The notes: generated by a model not told the origin, from the sequence alone. Shown: positions 1 through 9,505, counted from the stretch's first letter. The stretch: 64,000 bases of DNA from Desulfosediminicola ganghwensis (GCF_005116675.2 NZ_CP050699.1:4955001-5019000), one strand, 5' to 3'. A program made the numbers and translations.

Positions 1-1
1 T

Positions 2-436
2 CACGTCGCCTGCGGTGACATGGTGACAATGGCATTGATCCAGGGTGTACTCAACACCTTTGTTATCTTCATCTCACGTATGATTGCCAATGCAATCAAC
101 ACTTTCATGAGCGATGAGGAAGGAGGAGGCCTCGGCTTCTTCGGTTATATTGCTGTAACCATCGTCTTAGAACTCGTTTTCGGACTCTTTGCTTCCATGA
201 TCTCCATGTGGTTCTCAAGAAGACGTGAATTCGTCGCTGATAAAGGTGCTGCATATCTTACCAGCAAAGAGAAAATGATTGCTGCACTGCAAAGGCTGCA
301 GACCCACCAGTTACCTTCGAACCTTCCTGAGCAGGTTGCCGCGTTCGGCATCAGGCCTCGTGAGGGTGGAATTGCAAGCCTTTTACGGAGCCATCCGAAT
401 CTCGATGACCGCATTGCGGCATTGCAGAAGCTCTAA
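2..436 (+). CDS. htpX: Protease HtpX, C-terminal part (5' end outside window)
   Basis: HtpX is an inner-membrane M48 zinc metalloprotease that degrades damaged membrane proteins. The reading frame is open from base 2 and runs through HVACGDMVTM, which matches the segment just after the HEISH zinc motif of this family; the motif itself lies upstream of the window. Two hydrophobic stretches follow, then SRRREFVADKGAA, the conserved segment carrying the third zinc ligand (Glu) and an Asp, and the usual tail HPNLDDRIAALQKL. The C-terminus is complete. A hairpin immediately follows the stop. Identification is secure; only the start is missing. Confidence 0.93.
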   Translation, partial: HVACGDMVTMALIQGVLNTFVIFISRMIANAINTFMSDEEGGGLGFFGYIAVTIVLELVFGLFASMISMWFSRRREFVADKGAAYLTSKEKMIAALQRLQTHQLPSNLPEQVAAFGIRPREGGIASLLRSHPNLDDRIAALQKL

Positions 437-446
437 TCCTACCCTT

Positions 447-464
447 CTGTGGGGTCCCCCACAG
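447..464 (+). terminator. Hairpin after htpX
   Basis: CTGTGGGG and CCCCACAG form a perfect inverted repeat 11 bases after the htpX stop, followed by a weak T-rich tract (CCCCTTTCTTT). Probable intrinsic terminator of htpX. Confidence 0.55.
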
Positions 465-509
465 ATCCCCTTTCTTTAAAGCCAAAACACGATAGCCAAC
501 ATACCCCTC

Positions 510-533
510 CAGTCGCCTCTTCGGAGGCGGCTG
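510..533. terminator. UUCG tetraloop hairpin between convergent genes
   Basis: A ten-pair stem (one G-T pair) closes on a TTCG tetraloop: CGCCTC-TTCG-GAGGCG at 514-529, extended outward to 510/533. Such loops are very stable in RNA. It lies between the convergent htpX and degV genes and has no clear T-tract on either side, so it could serve either strand. Confidence 0.5.
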
Positions 534-734
534 CCTACCCTGGCCCGTCAGTAAAACTGATAACACAAACCTCTGGCGGGCCAGCCTTCTCCTATAGCAT
601 TTCTACGTAGGTTGATGCTTCCTGAATGAGCCCTGATGAGCCGTTTAACTCTATCCCAACCCAGGCTCATTAACTGAATTGGTCATCAATCGATACAATT
701 GTAACTTTTACCCGGCATACATGAGAACTGCGCG

Positions 735-1862
735 CTATTCCCATTCTCCAACAGGCAGCCAGGCGATCCCCATAGCCCCCGGCCCGATATGACTACCCAC
801 TGTCGGCCCGAATGAAGTTTTAAGGATGTCAAGGTCAGGAAAGGTCTTCAAAATCATGTCGCGCAAGGCAATAAGTTCCTTATCAGTATCTGCCCCACTT
901 ACTCCTATGCGAACCCTGCCTCTGACTCCGGCAAGCTCTTGGGTCATGTAATCAACCAGCTTTCGTTTCGCTCTGTTGCCGCCGAAGCTTTTTGTTTTTG
1001 CGCTCACAACGCCATCTTCCATGCCCAATATCGGTTTAAAGCCGAAAAAGGAGCCAAGCTTTGCAGAACCATGACCAATCCTTCCACCACGTGCAAGATA
1101 ATCAAGGCTGTCCACCATGAAAAATGCCCGGACTTTGTCAGCCAGCAACTCTATTCGCTCCTTCACAACATCGATCGGCTTGCCAAGCCGTATTCCCTCA
1201 GCCGCCTCCAGAACCAAAAGCCCGCTCCCAATTGAGACGTTTTTGCTGTCCACCAGTTCGATACGGAACTGTTTATCGAGATTCGTATTCCCCTTTCTCT
1301 GCTTCAGGTACAGATTGTAGTTATTCACCACCGCCTGTCGTGCCATCTCAAAAGTGCTGCTCATTTTTTTGGACATAAAAATCCCGAGGATATCATATTC
1401 AGCGATATGACTGCTGAAAAGACGGTGGAAATCCTCAATTGACGGTGGTGTGGTCGAAGGGAAAACGTTCACTGTTCTCAGTTGACCATAAAATTGCTCA
1501 GGAGTTATATCGAACCGATCAAGGTACTTCTTGCCATTAATAATCACCGACATTGGTACCATTACAATATTTTTTTCCCGGATAAGATCGACCGGCAAAT
1601 CAGCACCACTATCAGTTATCAGCAGGATCGGAGCTTTTCTGTCACCCATGAGCTCTGCTCTGATTATTTTTTCTGCTACCAGTCCATCCAATAACTTCTG
1701 GATCTCATCAGATGAGGCCAGGCCACTGCTTACTACTTCCGCTTCCGTTCGTCCTGCACCTATAAAATCGAGTAATTGCCTGACTCTTTCATCGTTCATC
1801 CCCTGAACAACTTCTCCCATCTCCACCGACGATCCTGCAACAACACTGAAAATTCGACCCAT
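735..1862 (-). CDS. DegV family protein with N-terminal extension
   Basis: DegV proteins bind a single fatty acid in a cleft; Gram-positive members (FakB) present it to a fatty acid kinase. The DegV domain begins near residue 80 with PILLITDSGADLP and continues with the family signatures FPSTTPPS, SKKMSSTFEMAR and DYLARGGRIG. The first ~80 residues are an extra helical domain, perhaps a small winged-helix-like unit (VRQLLDFIGAGRTEAEVV). The start is supported by AAAGGAG seven bases upstream. No kinase partner gene lies nearby, so the ligand and partner remain unknown. Confidence 0.88.
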   Translation of the reverse strand: MGRIFSVVAGSSVEMGEVVQGMNDERVRQLLDFIGAGRTEAEVVSSGLASSDEIQKLLDGLVAEKIIRAELMGDRKAPILLITDSGADLPVDLIREKNIVMVPMSVIINGKKYLDRFDITPEQFYGQLRTVNVFPSTTPPSIEDFHRLFSSHIAEYDILGIFMSKKMSSTFEMARQAVVNNYNLYLKQRKGNTNLDKQFRIELVDSKNVSIGSGLLVLEAAEGIRLGKPIDVVKERIELLADKVRAFFMVDSLDYLARGGRIGHGSAKLGSFFGFKPILGMEDGVVSAKTKSFGGNRAKRKLVDYMTQELAGVRGRVRIGVSGADTDKELIALRDMILKTFPDLDILKTSFGPTVGSHIGPGAMGIAWLPVGEWE

Positions 1863-2250
1863 TTTTTGACTCCTTTCAGCGAAACAGCTTTACATCCCAG
1901 ACAGGGATATTCCATCGAACAGTTGAAACTTCGAAAGAGTTGGTTCGCACCAACCTGACACAAACCACAACATAAAAACCCGCACCTAGTTCCAGTTTAC
2001 GTTAAGAACAGCTTACAAGATTTTTGATTTAATTCAAATATTTCATTGATATATCTGGTAACAATTTCCTGACACTTCATAAAATTGCAGATTTGATGAT
2101 CATGTGATCGCCCGCAAACCAGAAATCAGGTTCGATGAGTATGCCGCAGCCACTGCACAACTTCATCAGGATCATTGGTTCGGGCACCTTGCTCACGTCC
2201 ACAGAGAAGCCGAAGCAGCATGAACCGACACAGCCTCAGCCCAGCACTGA

Positions 2251-2472
2251 ATATTTCGGCATATCGGCTCCAAAAAGTTCCAGCCAGGACGCCCGACTAT
2301 TAATGACCTTCGCTCAGCCCTTCTTTTTAGTAGCCCCAAAGGTGCCCGCATAATACTCTGGCTCATCCTCGCCTGCATATTGAGCATGTTCATCTGGGCG
2401 TGGGTTGTCGAAATTGATGAAGTGATAAAGAGCCAGTGTAAAGCAATTCCCTCTTCCCCGCCCTTTCCATAA
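2251..2472 (+). pseudogene. Remnant of HlyD-type membrane fusion protein N-terminus
   Basis: The translated frame reads TINDLRSALLFSSPKGARI, then a hydrophobic segment, then FIWAWVVEIDEVIKSQ and AIPSS. This order (short cytoplasmic tail, one transmembrane helix, then A-EIDEV-x-G-x-G-K-x-IPS) is the hallmark N-terminus of type I secretion periplasmic adaptors (HlyD/LapC). The conserved G-x-G-K has decayed to SQCK, there is no start codon in frame, and a stop follows right after IPSS. No ABC exporter or TolC gene remains nearby. The assignment rests on motif recognition in about 70 residues. Confidence 0.5.
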
Positions 2473-3112
2473 AGCACTATCAGCTGGCCACCTTTCAACG
2501 CACGCCAATTGCCTATATATACTACATTACAGCCAAGCCCTGCTTGTTTATGCGTTAAAACGTATATATGTACCCACGCCTATACGCCTTTGCTTTTTTT
2601 GGTATTTATGTATTTAAGCATTATGAAATATCGGTAAGTACCATGCACATCCCGATATAAAATGGTTCTGAAGCGTATCCAGACAAAAGCTCTCTATCTA
2701 ATTGCTATCGAAACTTCTGTCACCTGCCTAGGATCAGCCATTATGCAAAAGTCATTATCATTTAGCATCAGCCGCTCGTTACCACCTGGCCTATCTAAAC
2801 ATCGAAATGGTGTTCACTCTCCCCTGCCGAAATCATATCCAGATGATCTTCAATACCCTGTAACCATTGGCTGGCTTTCAACATATGCAACAGCAAAGAT
2901 AGGTGAAAATAATCCAACGGTTCATTCTAACTTACTTTTGCTGGTGGACATGCCCCCCTCCATCATTGCATAATGTTTTCCAAAGAGGTATTGAACGTCA
3001 ATTTCGAACAGATTTCGATTACATATCTGTGCTTATAGATAGTAACTTCAGAAAGGCTGACAACATACTCCTTACGTTTATACGTATCGCCACCAATACG
3101 CTCATACCATTA

Positions 3113-3143
3113 TACCTTTTTACCTTTTTACCTTTTTACCTTT
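3113..3143. repeat. Tandem 8-bp repeat (TACCTTTT)
   Basis: Three perfect copies of TACCTTTT followed by a partial fourth (TACCTTT), in non-coding sequence about 460 bases upstream of the DUF2860 gene. A short repeat of this kind can expand or contract by slippage. No function is visible. Confidence 0.8.
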
Positions 3144-3600
3144 ATCCTTTTTTACACTCTTACCCACATACGTGTTATCTGATCTTTTGGGTATCTATTT
3201 TCACACCGTCTGGTGCGCATTTACCCCCTCTATCATGAGAGATCTTCTTCGACCATTACAGACCAGATTTTCCGAAACTTGCTTTGAATTCTAAAATTAA
3301 ACAGCTTGATGCTGCTCCATCTTAAAGTTATGATTATTGAGTGATTTTATTTCCCTTCCGAAACCCAGCGGGTAACGGTCAGGAAAAAGGCGTGAGATAA
3401 CCGGGGCAGAGGGACTCTACGTTGGCTGCTAAGGCTCAACAACTCACGACGCAAGATGTTTGAATGACAACCGGCACAGACGGGGTGTCCCCCTCAACCC
3501 TTTCTGGTACCCCTTACATATTTTTGAGCGAAGGATTGGTGGTAACCAAAAGCAATAATTTCTGAATATATTTTCTACCAACACCCTGAGGAGAGAAAAG

Positions 3601-4632
3601 ATGACACACAAATGTTTTTCCTTGTGGTTGGCACTCACCCTGCTTTCTTTCACCTATAATGCGCAAGGGGTTGAGCCAATTCCTGATGAGTCGGGACTTA
3701 GCGGTTTTGTACGGTTAGGTGGTGGGGTAATGAACTACTCAAACAACACCATCGCAGGAAATTCATTAATGGATGTTGGCACAGACACCATATTCAATCT
3801 GGACGAAACACCAGATTCAGAAACTACAGGAATAGGGGTTTTCAACTTTGAACTTGGTTGGACATTTGCACCACAACGTACTCAGATTGTACTAGGATCA
3901 AACATCGAAGATGTGGCCCGCCTGGATTTTTCACAGCAGTTGGCGGTAAAGAAAGAGTTTGCAGACAAGAGTCTGGTCTCAGTTGGTATTCTCTTTACAG
4001 GATTTCCGACTGAGGTATATGAAGACCCCTTCCTCACCGGATCTCCCCGTCGGGAAACAGACCGCACTTCATATGGGGCACGAATCGCTTACGACAGCTT
4101 TCTGGATTCAAACTTTGAAGTTCGCTACTCATTAAGAAATATCGATATAGATGATGAGAGAAGCGGCGATTCTCTCGATCTTACTCCTCAGGAAAGATCT
4201 CTTTTACAACGTGACGGACTCAGGCACGTGTTTGACCTCAGTTACCGCTACAGGTACGACGGTAAAAATTTGTTTGTTCCTACCATATCATTTTTCTACA
4301 GTGACAGAGATGGTGATGCCATAACTCACTGGGGGACTGATTTTCAGCTTACATACATCTTCAAGGACGACCCTTTTACAGCGGTTATCAATGGCCTGAT
4401 AGGTTTTGCAGATTACGACGAAACGAACCCTGTCTTCAGCAAAAGCCAGGATGATGACCGCTACGGGATCTCCGGCCAATTTTATTATCGGCAGCCGTTT
4501 GGCCTTACACCTTTCGGCAATCAGGATTTCAGTCTGTTTTGCAACCTCTCCTATTTTCTTGTGGAGAGCAATATAGACTTTTATGAAACAGAGGTTATCC
4601 TCGCCACAGCAGGAGTCATGTTTCAATTCTAA
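3601..4632 (+). CDS. DUF2860-type outer-membrane beta-barrel protein
   Basis: 343 residues with a cleavable signal peptide (positively charged start, hydrophobic core, likely cut near NAQG/VEP at residue 24). The rest is rich in alternating amphipathic strands and ends in VMFQF, with the C-terminal Phe typical of BAM substrates. The opening GFVRLGGGVMNYSNN and the segment TEVYEDPFLTGSPRRETDR resemble DUF2860 proteins, known in Vibrio and other marine bacteria and of unknown function. Start supported by GAGGAG upstream; a terminator follows. Monocistronic. The substrate, if it is a channel, cannot be inferred. Confidence 0.75.
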   Translation: MTHKCFSLWLALTLLSFTYNAQGVEPIPDESGLSGFVRLGGGVMNYSNNTIAGNSLMDVGTDTIFNLDETPDSETTGIGVFNFELGWTFAPQRTQIVLGSNIEDVARLDFSQQLAVKKEFADKSLVSVGILFTGFPTEVYEDPFLTGSPRRETDRTSYGARIAYDSFLDSNFEVRYSLRNIDIDDERSGDSLDLTPQERSLLQRDGLRHVFDLSYRYRYDGKNLFVPTISFFYSDRDGDAITHWGTDFQLTYIFKDDPFTAVINGLIGFADYDETNPVFSKSQDDDRYGISGQFYYRQPFGLTPFGNQDFSLFCNLSYFLVESNIDFYETEVILATAGVMFQF

Positions 4633-4640
4633 AGAAAACT

Positions 4641-4678
4641 GGCTGTATGGCTGCCAATGAGCTGTACAGCCTGTTTTT
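4641..4678 (+). terminator. Intrinsic terminator of the DUF2860 gene
   Basis: GGCTGTA pairs with TACAGCC, extended inward by weaker pairs, and is followed by TGTTTTTCT. It starts eight bases after the stop codon. A C9 run lies just downstream at 4691-4699. Confidence 0.75.
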
Positions 4679-4699
4679 CTATGTGCTATGCCCCCCCCC

Positions 4700-5377
4700 T
4701 TATACCCCATAGCCTTCCGGATTAAGACTGCAATATCCGCTGATTTCTTTCTGCACCCCTTTCAATTGATAATACTCCGTTCCAAACAGGTCGAACCGAC
4801 ACAGATCAATGGGAGTGACTTCAGAGCAATTGATGTTACCGATCGCCCCTGCGTATTCCAGGGCGGCCGTTGCAAGTTCAGAACAGAAGAATGCAGCAAA
4901 ATCCTCTCTGTTGTGGGTAACATTTCCTATTATCGGGGTTGAATCAAGAACATCCAATGCTGATTTTACAGCTTGAGGCATATCGTATTCTTTCTGCTCC
5001 TGGTGCAGGAGAAAATCAATAAGTTTCTTGGTATCAAGTCGTTCGCGAATTTTCTCACTGAGTGGCAACCACCACATGTCACCTTCGTAATACTTGAGAC
5101 GGACACTCATTCTGTTTTTCTGTACACCCCGAACTTTCTTGTCGGTTACAGGGTCTTCATACAACGTTGTGGATTCGAAAATATCGACTATCTTGCCACG
5201 TTGAGCTTCGTTGTGCATGAGAACCTTTGATTCGAAAACAATACCTATGTGCGATACTTCCGACCGTGTCACCCACTTGATGATTTCAGAAAAATTCCCT
5301 TTTCCGGAGAAGGCAATAATATCTCCAGGCTGCATCTTATCGCGAACACTCAGATACTCTGCAATTACATGTGCCAT
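4700..5377 (-). CDS. YiiX/YaeF-like permuted papain-fold cysteine peptidase (C92-like)
   Basis: 225 residues resembling the circularly permuted NlpC/P60-like amidases of the YaeF/YiiX type (MEROPS C92). The family's opening PGDIIAFSGKG and the catalytic His in VSHIGIV (His43) are present, and the catalytic Cys lies in FFCSELA (Cys165), in the permuted His-before-Cys order. No signal peptide is seen, so it is probably cytoplasmic, as in many stand-alone members; the substrate (amide, thioester or lipid) is unknown. It converges with the DUF2860 gene. A purine-rich GGGGGTG lies a few bases before the ATG. Confidence 0.78.
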   Translation of the reverse strand: MAHVIAEYLSVRDKMQPGDIIAFSGKGNFSEIIKWVTRSEVSHIGIVFESKVLMHNEAQRGKIVDIFESTTLYEDPVTDKKVRGVQKNRMSVRLKYYEGDMWWLPLSEKIRERLDTKKLIDFLLHQEQKEYDMPQAVKSALDVLDSTPIIGNVTHNREDFAAFFCSELATAALEYAGAIGNINCSEVTPIDLCRFDLFGTEYYQLKGVQKEISGYCSLNPEGYGV

Positions 5378-6111
5378 GCTTCACCCCCAATCAATGTAAA
5401 CCGCGTTTTTCAGTAAACCATCATGACCAGACCAGCACTTGGAGCGCGAAGCTCCTCTTAAGCAGGTGAGTAGAGTTTAGCTTGCTATTATGACAATAAT
5501 CACTGCAATTAGACCTCATGGCAATAGTATTCAATCAGAAAAAGGTGATCGACTTCCCATCTTTAAGCTTCTGGTGGTATCCTGTCAGCAACGTATTCCA
5601 CAAGACATTCCAAACAAACACCATGGTAAAGGATACAAAATTACCTTTTACAAGGGACTTGGAGTAAATATTCAACAAATGAACTTCTAATAGTTTTTTC
5701 AACAGCTTGGATGTAAAATCTGATACTTTTAAAGTCGATAAATTGTCAAAGTTAAAAAAAGTACTGCTTCATGCCCATGCAACACAGCAAAGCATCTTCC
5801 CTTTTACCTGATCGACGAGGTCCAGGCGTTGCTACTCCAATTAGAAAACCCGGTTGCAGGTATTGCGTACCAACGTGGAATTAAAGAGTCGCACCATTTC
5901 TTTCGGAGCTTCAGGAAGAACGTCGGACCCAGGCCCAAAGCCTATCGACAACACAACGGGCAACAGTTAGCCCCATGAATGACGAGTCTTATAAATGCCA
6001 GCAAAAGAAGCATGCCAGACTGGCGAAACATACGAATAGCACCTTGAATATCAGGTAAAATTTCTATCACCTACGATATATCAACAACAGATCTATTCAA
6101 AGGAGAACACA
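5378..6111. other. Spacer with AraC-type remnant
   Basis: About 730 bases without an intact gene. Besides the AraC-like remnant at 5763-5978, an open frame at 5490-5690 has no recognisable similarity or ribosome binding site and was not called. Confidence 0.5.
5763..5978 (+). pseudogene. Remnant of AraC-family regulator, C-terminal DNA-binding part
   Basis: The frame ending at 5978 reads VAGIAYQRGIKESHHFFR then SFRKNVGPRPKAYRQ. This is the second helix-turn-helix of AraC/XylS proteins (consensus V-x-x-IA-x-x-x-GF-x-x-x-S-x-F-x-R-x-FK-x-x-x-G-x-x-P-x-x-YR). Nothing upstream encodes the first helix-turn-helix or an effector domain, and in-frame stops occur before 5739, so only a fragment survives. 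It may once have regulated the aldo/keto reductase gene that starts 134 bases downstream, but this is only positional. Confidence 0.65.
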
Positions 6112-7305
6112 ATGCTTTACAGAACAATGCCCCAAAACGGTGACAAACTCTCTGCCCTTGGCTTCGGAGCGATGAGACTCCAACTCCTCGAAGACGGCTC
6201 GGTTGATGAGCCGCGTGCCATCGCCCAGATCCGCTCTGCCATTGATAATGGCGTCAACTATATAGACACAGCCTACCCGTATCTTGGCGGCCAGAGCGAA
6301 ACCATTGTTGGCAAGGCCATCAAGGACGGCTACCGGGAGAAGGTGAAAATCGCGACCAAGCTGCCACGCTGGCTGGTGGAAAAGCGCGAGGACATGGACC
6401 GCTTGCTTGATGAGCAGTTGAAAAAACTCGATATCGATCATATCGACTATTATCTGGTCCACGCCCTTGACGGCAACTCCTGGGACCACATGGTCGAAGT
6501 CGGCATTATCGACTTCCTCGATACAGCTGTTGCCGATGGACGTATCGGCAATGCTGGTTTTTCCTTCCACGGGGTTGGTGATGACTTTATCCGCATTGTC
6601 GATGCGTACCCCTGGGTATTTTGCCAGATACAGTACAATTTTCTCGATACCCAGAATCAGGCCGGAACCCGTGGTCTGAAATACGCCGCTGAAAAAGGAC
6701 TCGGCGTAATAATTATGGAGCCATTACGTGGCGGCAACATCAGCCTGCCAGTCGCCCCGCCTGAAGTTCAGAAAATCTGGGATACAGCGACTATAAAGCG
6801 CAGTCCGGTTGAATGGGCACTTCGCTGGGTATGGGATGCTCCAGAAGTTACCGTGGTGTTATCCGGCATGAATGAAGAGGCACATATCAAACAGAATCTG
6901 GCCATCGCCTCAGAAGCCGCAGCTCATACACTCACCAAAGAAGAACTGGCATTGATAGAAAAAGCCGCTGCCAAATACGGGGATCTCATGGCAGTCCCCT
7001 GCACCGGCTGTGGCTACTGTGTACCCTGCCCTGTCGGGGTTCGCATCCCGCTCTGCTTTGAAAAACTCAATCATCTCCACATGTTCAAAGATGAGATGAC
7101 TGCCAAATACCAGTACGCGGTACTTCTCAGCGACACCATGGGCACCAATCCCGGCTATGCATCACAGTGTGTGGAGTGCGGTGAATGTCTGGAAAAATGC
7201 CCCCAGCATATTAACATTCCAGAAGTTCTGAAACAGGTTGTCGATGAGTTGGAAAGTGACAACATGGAAGATATGGCCAAAGGCGTGCTCAAGCCCCAAA
7301 AATAG
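6112..7305 (+). CDS. Aldo/keto reductase with C-terminal 2x[4Fe-4S] domain
   Basis: 397 residues. Residues 1-290 form an NAD(P)H-dependent aldo/keto reductase barrel with the expected catalytic set: Asp52 and a Tyr in YIDTAYPY, Lys83 in ATKLP, and His117 in YLVHALD. Residues 297-306 (C-x2-C-x2-C-x2-C) and 353-363 (C-x2-C-x2-C-x3-CP) are ferredoxin-like cluster motifs. This fused architecture is common in strict anaerobes; the substrate and the electron partner of the clusters are not known. Start supported by AAGGAG upstream. A strong inverted repeat separates it from larC on the same strand. Confidence 0.9.
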   Translation: MLYRTMPQNGDKLSALGFGAMRLQLLEDGSVDEPRAIAQIRSAIDNGVNYIDTAYPYLGGQSETIVGKAIKDGYREKVKIATKLPRWLVEKREDMDRLLDEQLKKLDIDHIDYYLVHALDGNSWDHMVEVGIIDFLDTAVADGRIGNAGFSFHGVGDDFIRIVDAYPWVFCQIQYNFLDTQNQAGTRGLKYAAEKGLGVIIMEPLRGGNISLPVAPPEVQKIWDTATIKRSPVEWALRWVWDAPEVTVVLSGMNEEAHIKQNLAIASEAAAHTLTKEELALIEKAAAKYGDLMAVPCTGCGYCVPCPVGVRIPLCFEKLNHLHMFKDEMTAKYQYAVLLSDTMGTNPGYASQCVECGECLEKCPQHINIPEVLKQVVDELESDNMEDMAKGVLKPQK

Positions 7306-7331
7306 TACCTTACCAACCAAACTTCAGCAGT

Positions 7332-7366
7332 TTGCACATCAGGCATGTATTACGCCTGATGTGCAA
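7332..7366 (+). promoter_or_regulatory. 13-bp perfect inverted repeat between the aldo/keto reductase gene and larC
   Basis: The 13-base arms 7332-7344 and 7354-7366 (TTGCACATCAGGC and its complement) are separated by nine bases. The element starts 26 bases after the upstream stop and ends 24 bases before larC. No T-tract follows, so it may be a terminator variant, a transcript-stabilising hairpin or an operator for larC. Confidence 0.6.
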
Positions 7367-7390
7367 CTCTCCAAAAAGAAACACCTTATT

Positions 7391-8602
7391 ATGAAAATCC
7401 TCTATTATGATTGCTTCGCTGGTATAAGCGGCGATATGAACCTGGCCGCGATGGTAGGTCTCGGTGTTGAGCCAGCATTTCTGGCAGCCGAACTCACAAA
7501 ACTCGGCCTTGATGATGAATTCGAGTTACAGGTCGGTTCAGACATGAGAAACGGCATCTCAGGGACCCGGGTGGATGTACTGCTGAAACATCACCACCAT
7601 CACACCGATGGAGACCACCACCATGGTCATCACCGTCACCGTAACCTCGCTGACATTGAGGCAATCATAAATAACAGTACTCTTGATGAACGGATAAAAG
7701 AGACATCTCTGGCGATTTTCAACAGGGTTGCCCGGGCAGAAGCCAAAGTTCACGATAAACCTCTTGATGAGGTTCACTTTCATGAGGTCGGCGCCACAGA
7801 CTCCATTGTCGACATCGTAGGGGCAGCAATCTGTATCCACGCCCTGGAAATAGATGGTGTATGGAGTAGCCCCATTGAGCTGGGTGGAGGATTTGTACAG
7901 TGCGCTCACGGTTTGATTCCGGTACCGGCCCCAGCCACCATGGAGATACTTACCGGCCTGCCCACCACCCGTGGCGCGGGTGAACATGAGAGCACGACTC
8001 CGACCGGTGCCGCAATCCTGGCGGAATTGGTCGACCAGTTCATTGCGACGGTTGAAATGACTGTCACCGATACCGCCTATGGTATCGGCCATCGGCAAAC
8101 CACATTACCCAATGTGCTCCGGGTTCATATCGCCGAAGTTGACACCATAGCTCCACAGGGCAAGCTCCCCACCAGCAAGGCCCGGCTGCTGCAATGTAAT
8201 ATCGATGACATGACTGGTGAAATGCTCGGGGTGACAATGGAAATACTTATGGAGGCCGGGGCGATGGATGTACACTTCACCCCTATCATCATGAAGAAAA
8301 GCAGGCCTGCCACCAGCCTCTCACTGCTCTGCTCTGAAGAAGACGAAGAGAATTTCAAGCGGCTGATCTTCGAAAACACCACCACCTTAGGGATAAAGAG
8401 TTACCCTCTTGATAAGACTGCTCTGGAAATCCGCTTCGAACAGGTCGACACCCCCTGGGGAACTGTGCAGATGAAAAAAGGCATCCTGGACGGTCAGGTC
8501 ATCAATACCAAACCCGAGTTAGAAGATTGCAAGAGAATCGCCAGCGACAACAATCTCACACTGGCCGAAGTGTACGCCCAGATAGGCAAATCGGTCAAGT
8601 AA
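7391..8602 (+). CDS. larC: Nickel insertion protein LarC
   Basis: LarC is the CTP-dependent cyclometallase that inserts nickel into the pincer cofactor of lactate racemase (LarA) and related 2-hydroxyacid epimerases. Family hallmarks are present: ILYYDCFAGISGDM at the N-terminus, DEVHFHEVGATDSIVDIVG, PVPAPAT and a late CNIDDMTGEMLG. The gene is a single continuous 403-codon frame, unlike Lactobacillus plantarum, where larC is read through a programmed frameshift. A His-rich loop (residues 67-83, about ten His) may bind nickel. I chose the ATG at 7391 because the protein's conserved start is there; upstream in-frame sequence overlaps the previous gene. larA, larB and larE are not nearby. Confidence 0.93.
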   Translation: MKILYYDCFAGISGDMNLAAMVGLGVEPAFLAAELTKLGLDDEFELQVGSDMRNGISGTRVDVLLKHHHHHTDGDHHHGHHRHRNLADIEAIINNSTLDERIKETSLAIFNRVARAEAKVHDKPLDEVHFHEVGATDSIVDIVGAAICIHALEIDGVWSSPIELGGGFVQCAHGLIPVPAPATMEILTGLPTTRGAGEHESTTPTGAAILAELVDQFIATVEMTVTDTAYGIGHRQTTLPNVLRVHIAEVDTIAPQGKLPTSKARLLQCNIDDMTGEMLGVTMEILMEAGAMDVHFTPIIMKKSRPATSLSLLCSEEDEENFKRLIFENTTTLGIKSYPLDKTALEIRFEQVDTPWGTVQMKKGILDGQVINTKPELEDCKRIASDNNLTLAEVYAQIGKSVK

Positions 8603-8616
8603 GCCCGATAGCAAAC

Positions 8617-8654
8617 CCAAACTGATCGTGATCGTATTCGACCGATCAGTTTGG
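8617..8654 (+). terminator. Hairpin after larC
   Basis: A 12-bp perfect stem (CCAAACTGATCG and its complement) encloses a 14-base loop, 14 bases after the larC stop. There is no T-tract, so termination is likely but not certain. Confidence 0.5.
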
Positions 8655-9444
8655 ACCAATCCCTGCCTGCCTCCCATCCGCATTTGCCGTCAGACCTGCG
8701 CAACCACGAAAGTACTCCATTGCTCCGATGCCCACCCGAAAGCCCCCCCCCCTCGTACCCATAACATTGCTAACAGACACTGGTAGATTATGAAGTTATA
8801 TCCATCTGAATTATCCCATCAAGCCAATCAGGGTATGGATTCAAGAAGACGCTGCAAGGCGGTGTTCAGTTTTGGCTGTAAGAGCTGGCAAAAGGCGCGG
8901 GGAAACGTATGCCTCCAAGATCGGACACCATGCCAGCCAGCAAAATCTTCCAACCATTTTGCCCTGATAAATGTGTCGCCTGTTTCTGTAATTCCACGAC
9001 CTTTGAATCAGATCTCTTCCTGTTTTACACATGATATGCAAAAATCAGAACCCAGTGGGTCAAGATGATGCTCGACAATGCGGTGTAGTCGGTTACGACT
9101 TTTTGCTAAAATGCACACTGTCTCTCGCAAAGAACAAGGAAACCAACAAATTGTATTCGGAAACATCTGCAATGAGAACAGTAGATCTATTCACTACAAT
9201 GGATGATGAAAAGATTGCATCTTCGATCGGGCAATCTCAACATGCAACTTATCTTTGGAGGCAGTTTAATCGTTTCCGTTACCTTCTTGTCCCTGCATTT
9301 CCAATCTTCCACAAACAACACTTGTCGCTCATCGTTAGCTATATAGCACCCAGATAAATTTCTTAGTCTCAAAGCATTATTCCTGCCTGAGGTTGTCAGA
9401 AACAATAATTTTATCGCTGTGAAAACTACCTCGAAAAGAAACAG
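8655..9444. other. Spacer without recognisable gene
   Basis: About 790 bases. It contains a C10 run at 8743-8752 and several short open frames with no ribosome binding site or similarity that I can see. Possibly decayed sequence. Confidence 0.5.
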
Positions 9445-9495
9445 TTGACAATGTCACTTCACGGTGATAAGAGAATGTCACCACATAGTGACATT
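9445..9495 (+). promoter_or_regulatory. Promoter region and two TetR-type operator palindromes
   Basis: AATGTCAC-6-GTGACATT at 9474-9495 is a perfect palindrome. AATGTCAC-6-GTGATAAG at 9450-9471 is a second, imperfect copy exactly 24 bases upstream. A -35-like TTGACA (9445-9450) abuts the first site; the -10 is weak. The site next to the tetR ribosome binding site suggests autorepression. The same palindrome recurs before the lipoprotein gene at 10228. Confidence 0.7.
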
Positions 9496-9505
9496 GGAGG
9501 GTATT

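Larger units (their letters stand above)
1863..3600. other. 1.7-kb spacer, mostly without genes
   Basis: No convincing intact gene. It contains an HlyD-like remnant (2251-2472), an 8-bp tandem repeat (3113-3143) and AT-rich sequence. Open frames at 2662-2973 and 2903-3238 lack ribosome binding sites and recognisable similarity and were not called. Confidence 0.6.

Noticed and set aside
3113-3143. Tandem TACCTTTT units as a CRISPR-like array
   Set aside because: The units are 8 bp and contiguous with no spacers; it is a simple tandem repeat.
2662-3238. Two overlapping open frames as genes
   Set aside because: No ribosome binding sites, low-complexity AT-rich composition and no recognisable similarity.
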